Source: Lysobacterales bacterium (GTDB lineage Bacteria; Pseudomonadota; Gammaproteobacteria; Xanthomonadales; Wenzhouxiangellaceae). Taken from it: a stretch of 64,000 nt of DNA. This document shows, piece by piece, positions 20,253 through 27,760 of this stretch. The notes below the pieces were generated by a model. The model saw nothing but the letters and a program-made list of their open reading frames with translations, was not told where the DNA came from and made no database searches. Position 1 is the first letter of the stretch, and every line of letters begins with the position of its first letter. Both the position numbers and the translations under genes were made by a program. The stretch spans positions 83,792 through 147,791 of the forward strand of contig PBLG01000010.1 of the NCBI GenBank assembly GCA_002722315.1, written 5' to 3'.

Positions 20253-21133
20253 TGCTGCGCCGCTCGGTTCGAACCGATTGTGATGGTCGGCGGTTCGAAT
20301 GGGCTCTGGAGGGACCGACGCTCCCCATTTGGATGGGATCCTTTCAAGACAGTGGTGGTAGCGGCGAGCAGATGGACGGATTACTGCGCGCTCTAGCGAG
20401 CGCTTGCCCTGCGGGCTAAATGCCCGGCATTTCAGTGAGCTCGCGGCTGCGCCGCTCGGGTCGAACCGATTGTGATGGTCGGCGGTTCGAATCGGGGAGG
20501 TCTGGTACGTTCGGGGAATCGGGTCGTTTCGGGGTTTCTGACAATTATGGTGCCGGTGGACGGATTACTGGCGCTGGCGCGCCAGTGAGCTCGCGGCTGC
20601 GCCGCTCGGTTCGAACCGATTGTTATGGTCGGGGGTTCGAATCGGGGAGGTCTGTTACGTTCGGAGGATTGGATCGTTTCGAGGTTTCAGGAAACGATGG
20701 TGCCGGTGGACGGATTACTGTCGCTGACGCGCCAGTGAGCTCGCGGCTGCGCCGCTCGGTTCGAACCGGTTTTGATGGTCGGCGGTTCGAATCGGGGAGG
20801 TCTGGATGGATAAACGATAAGAATTACGAGGGGGTTTTGGCAGGGTACCGGTGGCGACGGAGGGCGGACGGATTACTGCGCGCTCTAGCGAGCGCTTGCC
20901 CTGCGGGCTGAAATGCCGGGCATTTCAGTGAGCTCGCCGCCTGGGCGGCTCGGTTGCTGCGCCGCTTCGCGGCTTGCCCTTCGGGCTGTCGCTTCGCGCC
21001 AGCGAGCTCGCGGCTGCGCCGCTCGGTTCGAACCGATTTTGATGGTCGGCGGTTCGAATCGGGGAGGTCTGGTTCGTTCGGGGGATCGGATCGTTTCGAG
21101 GTTTCAGGAAACGATGGTGCCGGTGGACGGATT
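20253..21133 (-). repeat. tRNA-Thr-linked repeat array, five units
   Basis: Downstream of tRNA-Thr, in its transcription direction, five related units start at about 20253, 20435, 20585, 20735 and 21002. The three middle starts are spaced exactly 150 bp apart. A full unit on the plus strand reads GTGAGCTCGCGGCTGCGCCG, then CTCGGTTCGAACCGATT, then GGTCGGCGGTTCGAATC, a hairpin, and TGGTGCCGGTGGACGGATT. The last is the complement of the final 19 nt of tRNA-Thr including CCA; it is complete at 20548-20566, 20698-20716 and in the true gene at 21115-21133, and decayed near 20374 and 20866. A second 71-72 bp block occurs at 20374-20444 and 20866-20937. No coding function is credible here. Confidence 0.9.
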
Positions 21134-21190
21134 CGAACCGCCGACCCACGCATTACGAATGCGTTGCTCTACCACCTGAGCTACACCGGC
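21115..21190 (-). tRNA. tRNA-Thr (anticodon CGU)
   Basis: A 76-nt cloverleaf with encoded CCA. The acceptor stem is GCCGGTG/CACCGGC, the anticodon stem ACGCA/TGCGT surrounds TTCGTAA, and the T arm is GGCGGTTCGAATCCGTC. A hairpin with stem ATCGTTTC/GAAACGAT (21090-21115) starts on the terminal A of CCA. Confidence 0.97.
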
Positions 21191-21209
21191 ATCGGGTGCG
21201 AAGCCGCGT

Positions 21210-21215
21210 ATTATA
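21210..21215 (-). promoter_or_regulatory. -10 box of the tRNA-Thr promoter
   Basis: A perfect minus-strand TATAAT lies 20 bp before the mature 5' end. A poor -35 match (TTCCCT) lies 17 bp upstream. Confidence 0.55.
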
Positions 21216-21341
21216 AATGGAAATCCGCCCCGAGGGAACCAGTTCCGTTGGCCGCCCTTCGCCGTGAAGACGGGAAAAATCGTTCTCGAGGTTGTCGAGA
21301 CGCCGCCCACGTTCCTACAGGGAAAAATCGTTCAGGGTGCT

Positions 21342-21448
21342 GCTGAGCGCTTGCCTGGCGGTGGCCGCCGGAGCGCAGAAACCGCAGCGTATATGCGAAT
21401 ACGTGAGGATTTCGAGCACCGCCGGACGCCGCCAGGCAAGTGCTCAGC
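21342..21448. repeat. Long imperfect inverted repeat between tRNA-Thr and pilB
   Basis: The left arm 21342-21371 and right arm 21422-21448 are complementary with few mismatches over about 27 bp (GCTGAGC, CTTGCCTGGCGG against CCGCCAGGCAAG, GCTCAGC). The left arm carries the core GGTGGCCGCCGGAGCGCAG shared with the elements at 7111 and 36775. It ends 18 bp before the pilB stop and could act as its transcript end. Confidence 0.65.
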
Positions 21449-21466
21449 GGTGCCCTGGGCGATTTT

Positions 21467-23191
21467 TCAGTCTTTGGTGACTCTGTTCATCTCAACCAGA
21501 CTGATCGCCCCACTCTTGACCTTGTTCAACGCCGCGCGCCTGAGGTCGATGATGCCCTCGATCTTGCTCTGGCGCTCGATTTCCAGCGCGGTACCGCCCT
21601 GCAGGATGATCTGCTCGATTTCCTCGGTGATGGGCATCACCTGGAATACGCCAGAGCGGCCCTTGTAGCCTTCGTTGCACATGTTGCAGCCCTTGGCCTG
21701 GTACAGCTGCAGGCCCTCTTCGATCTCTTCGTCGGTAAAGCCGGTCTTCTTCAGGGCCTCGGCCGGAAGCTCGTCTTCGGGCACCTTGCACTTGTGCAGG
21801 GTACGGGCCAGTCGCTGGGCCATGACCATGTGCACGGCCGAGACGATGTTGTAGGGCGGGACGCCCATGTTGGCCAGGCGGGTGATCGACTGGGGGGCGT
21901 CGTTGGTATGCAGAGTCGACAAGACAAGGTGACCGGTCTGGGCCGCCTTGATCGCGATTTCGGCGGTCTCGATGTCGCGAATTTCCCCGACCATGATGAT
22001 GTCGGGATCCTGGCGCAGGAACGAGCGCAGGGCCTTGGCGAAGGTGAGGCCCTGCTTGGCGTTCTGCTGGACCTGGTTGATGCCCGGCATGCGGATTTCC
22101 ACCGGGTCCTCGACCGTGGAAATGTTGCGGCCTTCGTCGTTCAGCAGCCCCAGCGCGGTATACAGCGACACCGTCTTACCGGAACCGGTCGGACCGGTGA
22201 CCAGCACCATGCCGTAGGGCTTGCTGATCGAATCCAGGTAAATCTCTTTCTGATCAGGCTCGAAGCCGAGCTTCTCGGGACTCAGGTATGCACCGGAGCC
22301 GTCGAGGATACGCAGCACGACCTTCTCGCCCCAGAGCGTGGGACAGGTCGAGACACGAAAGTCGAACGCGCGATTCTTGGAGATGTTGAGCTTGATGCGG
22401 CCGTCCTGCGGCACGCGGCGCTCGGCGATATCCAGGTTGGCCATCACCTTCAGGCGGGCCGACAGCCGGCTGGACATCTTGTTCGGCGGGCGCATCTGGG
22501 TCTTCAGCACCCCGTCCATGCGGAACCTGATCCGGTAGCTGTCTTCGTAGGGCTCGAAGTGGATGTCGGACGCTTCCTTGCGGATCGCGTCGACCAGCAC
22601 CTTGTTGACGAAGCGCACGATGGGTGCGTCGTCGGAGGTGTCCTCGATGCTTTCCTTTTCCTGCTGGTCGGCCTCGAAACTGAGCGACTCGAGGTCCTCG
22701 TCGCCGGCCGTCAGTTCCTCGAAGGCCTGGCTGGAGCCGGCCATCATCCGATCGATGGCCTGGCCGATGGAATCGGCCGCCGCCAGCACGGCTTCGACGT
22801 TCAGGCCGGTGGTGAACGCCACCTCGTCGATGCCGGACTGGTTGGTCGGATCGGCGACGGCCACGAAAAGGCGCTTGCCCCGCTTGAGCATGGGAAGCAC
22901 CAGGTGCTTGCGCATCAGGTCTTCCCGCACCAGTTCACCTGGTGCGTTGCGCAGGTCGACCGCATTGAGATCGAGCAGCGGCAGGCCGAACTCGTCGGCG
23001 GCCACGTGGGCAAAGCCGGCCGGGTCGATCAGGTTCTCCCGTACGAGGTGACTGGTGAAGGTACGCCCCAGCTCGGCCGCCTTCTCCAGCGCCTCGGTCG
23101 CCTGCTCCTCGCTGAGCAGCCCTTCCTCTACGAGCCGACGGCCGGTACCCGGAAGACGCGCGCTGGCCAAAGATTCAACAGTAGATGCCAT
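21467..23191 (-). CDS. pilB: Type IV pilus assembly ATPase PilB
   Basis: Hexameric cytoplasmic ATPase that drives pilus extension. The 574 aa comprise an N-terminal MshEN/GspE_N region, a linker, and the secretion ATPase core. Walker A is GPTGSGKT at 333-340, the Asp box is DPVE, Walker B is PDIIMVGEIRD, and the His box is TGHLVLSTLHTNDA. The zinc site is unusual: CNMC (Cys502, Cys505) is intact, but the first pair reads TLHKCK with only Cys468. The C terminus ALNKVKSGAISLVEMNRVTKD is nearly identical to other PilB proteins. pilA, pilC and pilD are not adjacent; tRNA-Thr lies immediately downstream. Confidence 0.96.
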   Translation of the reverse strand: MASTVESLASARLPGTGRRLVEEGLLSEEQATEALEKAAELGRTFTSHLVRENLIDPAGFAHVAADEFGLPLLDLNAVDLRNAPGELVREDLMRKHLVLPMLKRGKRLFVAVADPTNQSGIDEVAFTTGLNVEAVLAAADSIGQAIDRMMAGSSQAFEELTAGDEDLESLSFEADQQEKESIEDTSDDAPIVRFVNKVLVDAIRKEASDIHFEPYEDSYRIRFRMDGVLKTQMRPPNKMSSRLSARLKVMANLDIAERRVPQDGRIKLNISKNRAFDFRVSTCPTLWGEKVVLRILDGSGAYLSPEKLGFEPDQKEIYLDSISKPYGMVLVTGPTGSGKTVSLYTALGLLNDEGRNISTVEDPVEIRMPGINQVQQNAKQGLTFAKALRSFLRQDPDIIMVGEIRDIETAEIAIKAAQTGHLVLSTLHTNDAPQSITRLANMGVPPYNIVSAVHMVMAQRLARTLHKCKVPEDELPAEALKKTGFTDEEIEEGLQLYQAKGCNMCNEGYKGRSGVFQVMPITEEIEQIILQGGTALEIERQSKIEGIIDLRRAALNKVKSGAISLVEMNRVTKD

Positions 23192-23292
23192 CAGATTCTT
23201 TCCCCGACCCGCGACCGCGCTAGCCGCGCGGTGGCCAAGCCTAGCTGCATGTTAAAGCCAAGTGTCGAACTTACGCTCAAGATGCTGATTTG

Positions 23293-25317
23293 TCAATCAT
23301 TGTCGGATTGATCTTCGAAGCCATAATCGACCCGGTACGGCGGCGGCTCTCCGCCCTCGCCTTTCAGGTAATGGTTCATCCAGCGCATCATCCTGATGGA
23401 ATAATCATAGCGACTGGCCGCGCGCCGGTTGCCGTGCCCCTCGCCGGGATACAGCACCAGCCGAACCGGCGGCGGATTCTCCTGCAACTTCAGGAACCGG
23501 TAGAACATCCTCGACTGGGTCGGATCGACCCGCGGATCGGCGTCGCCGTGCAGGATCAGGATCGGCGTGGCGGCCTTTTCCACGTGATAGAGCGGCGAGG
23601 CCTGGCGAAACAGCTCCCAGTCCTGCCAAGGCCATTTACCCAGGTGTACCAGGTTGAATTCCCACGGAATGTCGGAAGTCCCGAATGCCGCGATCTGGTT
23701 GCTCAGCCCGACGTTCATGACGGCCGCGGCGAAGCGCTCGGAATACTGGGTCGCACCCCAGGCGGTGGCATAGCCACCATAGGAACCGCCGGTAATCCCG
23801 ACCCGGTCGCCGTCGACCATGCCCTGCTCGATCAGGTAATCGACGCCGTCGACCAGGTCGTCGAATTCCTCCATGGCCGGGCGTCCGAAGCTCAGCTGAG
23901 TAAATTCGACGCCGCGCCCGGTGGAGCCGCGGTAGTTCTGGAAGAACGTAAAGTAGCCTTCGCCCGATGCGTGCTGCGCCGGGGATGCATAGCCGGTGAG
24001 CCAGCCGTTGGAATAATGCGATTCCGGGCCGCCGTGCACGTTCAGGATCAGCGGATACCGGGCGCCTTCCCGGTAGTCCAGCGGATAGACCAGGATGCCC
24101 TCGATCATCAGCCCGTCGCGCGCCGGATAGCGGACCACTTCCTGTCTTGCCAGCGCCACGTCGGCCAGCCACGGGTTGGAATTCGTCAGGCGCTCGGCCC
24201 GCCCGCGGCCGATCCGGTAGACCTCGTCGGGGTGGGACGGGGTGTTGCCGGTCGCAACCACAGCGCCGTCGCCGGATATCGAAAGGCCGGTGAAGATGGG
24301 GCCGCCTTCGAGCAGCGTTCTCTGGCTTCCGCCGTCGGCGTCGATGGCGCCCACGCGAACGCCCGTCCCCTCATAGCTCAGGAAACCGATCCGGTCGTCC
24401 TCCAGCCAGCCGAGGTGCCAGACGTGCCCTTCCAGCCCGGGAATCAGGTCGGTGAATTCGCCGCCGTCCCGGCCGGCCACCATCAGGCGCCCTTCGCGCG
24501 AATCGTTGATGAGATTGGTGCCGATGAACGCCAGGTAACGTCCGTCGGGACTCCAGGCCATTTCGCCAAGCTTGCCCGGGTTCTCGATGCGACCGAGTTC
24601 CTCGCCCTGCAGGTCGACGATCCGGATTCGCGTGAATACCAGCGTGTCGTCGACCAGCTGCTGCGGCATGATCTTGACCGCCAGGCGGTCACCCGCCGGC
24701 GACCATGCCACGTCCTGGATCGAGCCTTCCAGCGCAATCTTGCGCGCCTCGCCGTCGGCGTCTTCGAGGTCGACGATCCAGATGCGTCGGTCGCGCAGGC
24801 CTTCTTCATAAATGACCTGGTTGAAGCCTTGCTCCTCGAGTTTCGTTTCCGCTTCGTCCTCGGGTTCGAACGCCAGCAGTGCAACGCGGTTGCCGTCCGG
24901 GCTGAACGAATAGCCGGCGATGTCGGTCTCCAGGGATGCAATCGTGCGCGCTTCGCCGCCGTCGACCGAAATTGCGTACAGCCGGGTGGTGGCATCGTCG
25001 CCGCGCTTGTCCAGAAATACGATGCGCCGGGAATCGGGGTGCCAGCCCATCCCGCCGACGCTCACCTGGCCGGTAATGAAGGGTTGCGACTCGTCGCCCT
25101 CGATGACGTGCAGTTCGCTCCAGGCCGGACCGTCTTCCTCCTCGGGGATATCTCGCGGCACCGATCGAAGGTAGGCGATCCTCTCGCCGTCGGGGCTGAT
25201 CTGCGCGCTGCCGACCTGCTCGAGATCGGCAATCTGCTCGAGGGTCATGCCCTGAGCCAGGACCAGCGTCGGCAAGACCGACAACAACAGCCCAACCAGC
25301 TTGAACGTATCTCTCAT
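23293..25317 (-). CDS. Exported S9-family prolyl oligopeptidase-like peptidase
   Basis: Serine peptidase of the DPP/acylaminoacyl-peptidase group, 674 aa. A signal peptide (MRDTFKLVGLLLSVLPTLVLAQ) directs it to the periplasm. Residues about 30-380 form a beta-propeller built from TolB/WD-like blades (SPDGERIAYL, SFSPDGNRVALLAF, AWSPDGRYLAFIG). The C-terminal alpha/beta hydrolase has the triad Ser512 in GGSYGGYATA, Asp594 in HGDADPRVD and His628 in GEGHGN. It likely degrades peptides for nutrition. The nearest upstream gene on this strand is a PhoD-like phosphatase, 173 bp away. Confidence 0.9.
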   Translation of the reverse strand: MRDTFKLVGLLLSVLPTLVLAQGMTLEQIADLEQVGSAQISPDGERIAYLRSVPRDIPEEEDGPAWSELHVIEGDESQPFITGQVSVGGMGWHPDSRRIVFLDKRGDDATTRLYAISVDGGEARTIASLETDIAGYSFSPDGNRVALLAFEPEDEAETKLEEQGFNQVIYEEGLRDRRIWIVDLEDADGEARKIALEGSIQDVAWSPAGDRLAVKIMPQQLVDDTLVFTRIRIVDLQGEELGRIENPGKLGEMAWSPDGRYLAFIGTNLINDSREGRLMVAGRDGGEFTDLIPGLEGHVWHLGWLEDDRIGFLSYEGTGVRVGAIDADGGSQRTLLEGGPIFTGLSISGDGAVVATGNTPSHPDEVYRIGRGRAERLTNSNPWLADVALARQEVVRYPARDGLMIEGILVYPLDYREGARYPLILNVHGGPESHYSNGWLTGYASPAQHASGEGYFTFFQNYRGSTGRGVEFTQLSFGRPAMEEFDDLVDGVDYLIEQGMVDGDRVGITGGSYGGYATAWGATQYSERFAAAVMNVGLSNQIAAFGTSDIPWEFNLVHLGKWPWQDWELFRQASPLYHVEKAATPILILHGDADPRVDPTQSRMFYRFLKLQENPPPVRLVLYPGEGHGNRRAASRYDYSIRMMRWMNHYLKGEGGEPPPYRVDYGFEDQSDND

Positions 25318-25490
25318 CTAACACTCCGCGATCGGAAGAAGTTTGAAAATGCCGTGGTCACGGCCGATGCTCCAGTGGACGACGCACAGTCATCGGACCG
25401 TTTCTTTGAATACCGTTCCCCATCCCGTTTCGACTATACCAGATCGATTCCGGCCTTCCGTTCGCCGGAATGCGGAGACGATCCCGGAAA

Positions 25491-26810
25491 TCACCGCAGG
25501 TCGCGCTGGAAGATCTCGGTCGTCCAGATACGCTCGCCGTCGCTGTCGTGCAGGCCGAGGCGCAATACCCGGTCATCTCGGGGGCCGCTTATTTCGGCAA
25601 GGCCGAACCCGCGGCGCTCGAAGAGACTGCCCGGGACCCGGTACTGGTCCTCGCCGGCCCTCGGCGAACTCGGGCCGGCGGTCAGCGGCGAGACGGTCCA
25701 TTCGTAGAGCGGATAATCGACGCCGTTTTCCTTCTTCATCAGCACCGAATGGTGCCGATCGCCGGAAAGAAACAGGACACCGGGAATGTCTTCGGCGTCG
25801 ATTCGATCCAGAATCTCGCGGCGCTCGCCCGGCGCCAGGTTGATGTAGTTCTCGCCAGTCTCGGCGCTGTTGAGGAACTGGCCGCCCATCACGACGAACT
25901 TGAACGCGGCCGAACTGGACTTGAGCGCGTCCAGCAGCCATTCGATCTGCGCGCGGCCAAGCACCGTGCGCTCGCCGGTGACGCGGTCGTTGGCCTGGCG
26001 GAAGTAGCGATTGTCCAGCATGAAGAACGCCGCGTCGTGCCACTCGAAATGGTGGGTCACGCCGCCGACGGTCGAGCTGAATTCGGGATTCGGCCAGAAT
26101 TCTCCGAAAATCTTCAGCGCCTGCTCGCGGAGGCGATAAGACCGGTCCGAATCGTTGGGGCCGTAGTCGTGATCGTCCCATGTGGCGTAATGGTGAGTGC
26201 CTGCAAGAAGTCGCTGCAGTTCGGGCAGCTGTCGGGTATGGCTGTAGCGTGCGTACATGCCCGAAACCGAATGCCAGTCGGCTTCACGGTAGTAGACGTT
26301 GTCGCCCAGCCAGAGCATGAAATCGGGCCGCTTGCCGGCGATTGCGTCGAACACCTGGTAGTCGCCGCCGTAGGGCCGCCCGGGCCGATCGTACTCGGGC
26401 TGGTTGACATAGGCGCAAGAGCCCAGCGCGAAGGCAAAAGCCGGCGGATCGCTGCGCCACTGCCAAAGCGGCTGGGTGCGAAATCGCTGCTCGAACGCCG
26501 GCGGGACGGTCTCGCCGTCGATCAGCACGCGGTAGGCGTACTCGGTGCCAGGTTCGAGGCCGGTCACGTCGATCTCGACCGCGTGGGCGGTTGTCGCCTC
26601 GGCGACAACCGCCGGCGTGGAACGGGCCGACAGTTCGCTGCCCTCGGGCCAGTAGCGCAGGGCTACCGAAGCGGGTTCATCGGTCTGCACCCAGACCTTG
26701 ACCGCCCGCATTGCCGAATGGCCGGGCATCGGGCCGGCCGCCAGTTCAGCCGCCTGAAGCGACAACAGCGGGGCCAGAATCGCTGCCAGTGCAAGAAAAT
26801 ATCTCGCCAT
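25491..26810 (-). CDS. PhoD-like alkaline phosphatase, secreted
   Basis: Metallophosphoesterase of the PhoD/alkaline phosphatase D family, 439 aa from the ATG giving MARYFLALAAILAPLLSLQA, a signal peptide. An N-terminal fibronectin-like domain (about 35-120) is followed by the metal-binding core: FALGSCAY, MLWLGDNVYY, TWDDHDYGPNDSD and FLSGDRHHSVLM. PhoD enzymes hydrolyse phosphodiesters and monoesters using Fe/Ca. A start 9 codons upstream is possible but spoils the signal peptide. No Pho box was identified. Confidence 0.88.
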   Translation of the reverse strand: MARYFLALAAILAPLLSLQAAELAAGPMPGHSAMRAVKVWVQTDEPASVALRYWPEGSELSARSTPAVVAEATTAHAVEIDVTGLEPGTEYAYRVLIDGETVPPAFEQRFRTQPLWQWRSDPPAFAFALGSCAYVNQPEYDRPGRPYGGDYQVFDAIAGKRPDFMLWLGDNVYYREADWHSVSGMYARYSHTRQLPELQRLLAGTHHYATWDDHDYGPNDSDRSYRLREQALKIFGEFWPNPEFSSTVGGVTHHFEWHDAAFFMLDNRYFRQANDRVTGERTVLGRAQIEWLLDALKSSSAAFKFVVMGGQFLNSAETGENYINLAPGERREILDRIDAEDIPGVLFLSGDRHHSVLMKKENGVDYPLYEWTVSPLTAGPSSPRAGEDQYRVPGSLFERRGFGLAEISGPRDDRVLRLGLHDSDGERIWTTEIFQRDLR

Positions 26811-26961
26811 TGATTGCCGATTGGCTGGAGGGAACAAGCCCTGATTTTACAGCGGTTGACCGGGCCAGCGGGCCATGCGGATAGTTCGGATGGCGGGAAT
26901 GGCAGCGCCGAATGCACCCGGGGTGCGATCGCGGGGTGCAGTCGGCGCCGCCGGCGGAGAG

Positions 26962-27591
26962 TCAGTCGCCGCCCGGACCCTGCTGCTGCATGGCGCCCTG
27001 CTGCTGCATGGCGCGCTGCATCAGCGCCTGGTATTCCTGCTGCGCCGTCTGGAGCTGGGCGATGAGCTGCTCGGTCTGCGGATTCTGTTCGCGCATCGCT
27101 TCGACCAGGCCCTCGTTCAGGCTCTGAATCTCGGTCTGGATGGCTTCATCCTGCATCGCCTGGCGCTGGGCCTGCTGGAGCTGGGTCTGCTCCTGGCGAA
27201 TTTCCTGGGTAACCGACTGGCTTTCATCGGTTGAAAGTTCGCCGCCCTGCAGCTGCTCCTGAAGCTCGCCGATCCTTTCCCGCGAGGCGTCGGGATCGTG
27301 GCCGGCCTCGACCATTTTCTCGTCCACGTTGGCCAGCAATTCGTCACGCTGATCGGCCAGCCCGGGGTTGGCCTCGATGGTGGCCTGCTGAATCTGGGCC
27401 AGCTGCTGGTTGAGCTGCTGGATTTCGGCCTGCTTTTGCTGTACCTGCTGCATCAATCCAGCGCCCGGGGCGCCCGGTGTCGCTTGTTGCGGCGATTGCT
27501 GCGACGCCTGCTGGGACAAGGCTGGGCCGGCCGACAGTGCCAGCGCGATGCCAATCAATGCATTTGAACCGATGACTCCGAATTTCGACAT
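26962..27591 (-). CDS. Glutamine-rich coiled-coil periplasmic protein of unknown function
   Basis: I do not recognise this 209-aa protein. A signal peptide ends near ALSAGPALSQQ. The rest is extremely rich in Gln and almost free of aromatic residues. Heptad-like helices cover about 45-75 (MQQVQQKQAEIQQLNQQLAQ) and 115-200. There is no cysteine in the mature part. The C terminus has two adjacent AMQQQG repeats. A long soluble coiled coil in the periplasm is the likely structure; a role in the envelope is only inferred. It lies downstream of the sulfotransferase and separated from it by a terminator. Confidence 0.7.
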   Translation of the reverse strand: MSKFGVIGSNALIGIALALSAGPALSQQASQQSPQQATPGAPGAGLMQQVQQKQAEIQQLNQQLAQIQQATIEANPGLADQRDELLANVDEKMVEAGHDPDASRERIGELQEQLQGGELSTDESQSVTQEIRQEQTQLQQAQRQAMQDEAIQTEIQSLNEGLVEAMREQNPQTEQLIAQLQTAQQEYQALMQRAMQQQGAMQQQGPGGD

Positions 27592-27630
27592 GGAACTGAA
27601 TCCTCACGATTGAGTGGTTTGAACGGGTGA

Positions 27631-27660
27631 ATAAAAAAGGCGACAAGATCGCTTGCCGCC
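27631..27660 (-). terminator. Intrinsic terminator of the sulfotransferase gene
   Basis: On the minus strand the stem GGCGGCAAG/CTTGTCGCC with loop CGAT and one mismatch is followed by TTTTTTAT, 100 bp after the stop at 27761. Confidence 0.75.
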
Positions 27661-27760
27661 TAATTGCACCCACCGTAACAGATCGAGAAGTACACGTGGA
27701 TACGGCATGAGCCCTGGCACCGCGCGGCGAATCGCCCGGTCGGGCGAGAGGAAGCTGGAA

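Noticed and set aside
20435..20873. CRISPR array, because of regular spacing.
   Set aside because: Units are about 150 bp, the whole unit is repeated rather than a short repeat with unique spacers, and no cas genes are nearby.
20420..21346. Plus-strand frames (such as 20420-20911 and 20954-21346) with repeated SSRLRRSVRTDFDGRRF-like peptides.
   Set aside because: They are translations of the tRNA-linked repeat array and the antisense of tRNA-Thr; the peptide repeats follow from the DNA repeats, and there is no ribosome-binding site or family match.
21440..25707. Long plus-strand frames of 623 and 805 codons opposite pilB and the S9 peptidase.
   Set aside because: Antisense shadows of genes whose catalytic motifs are clear.
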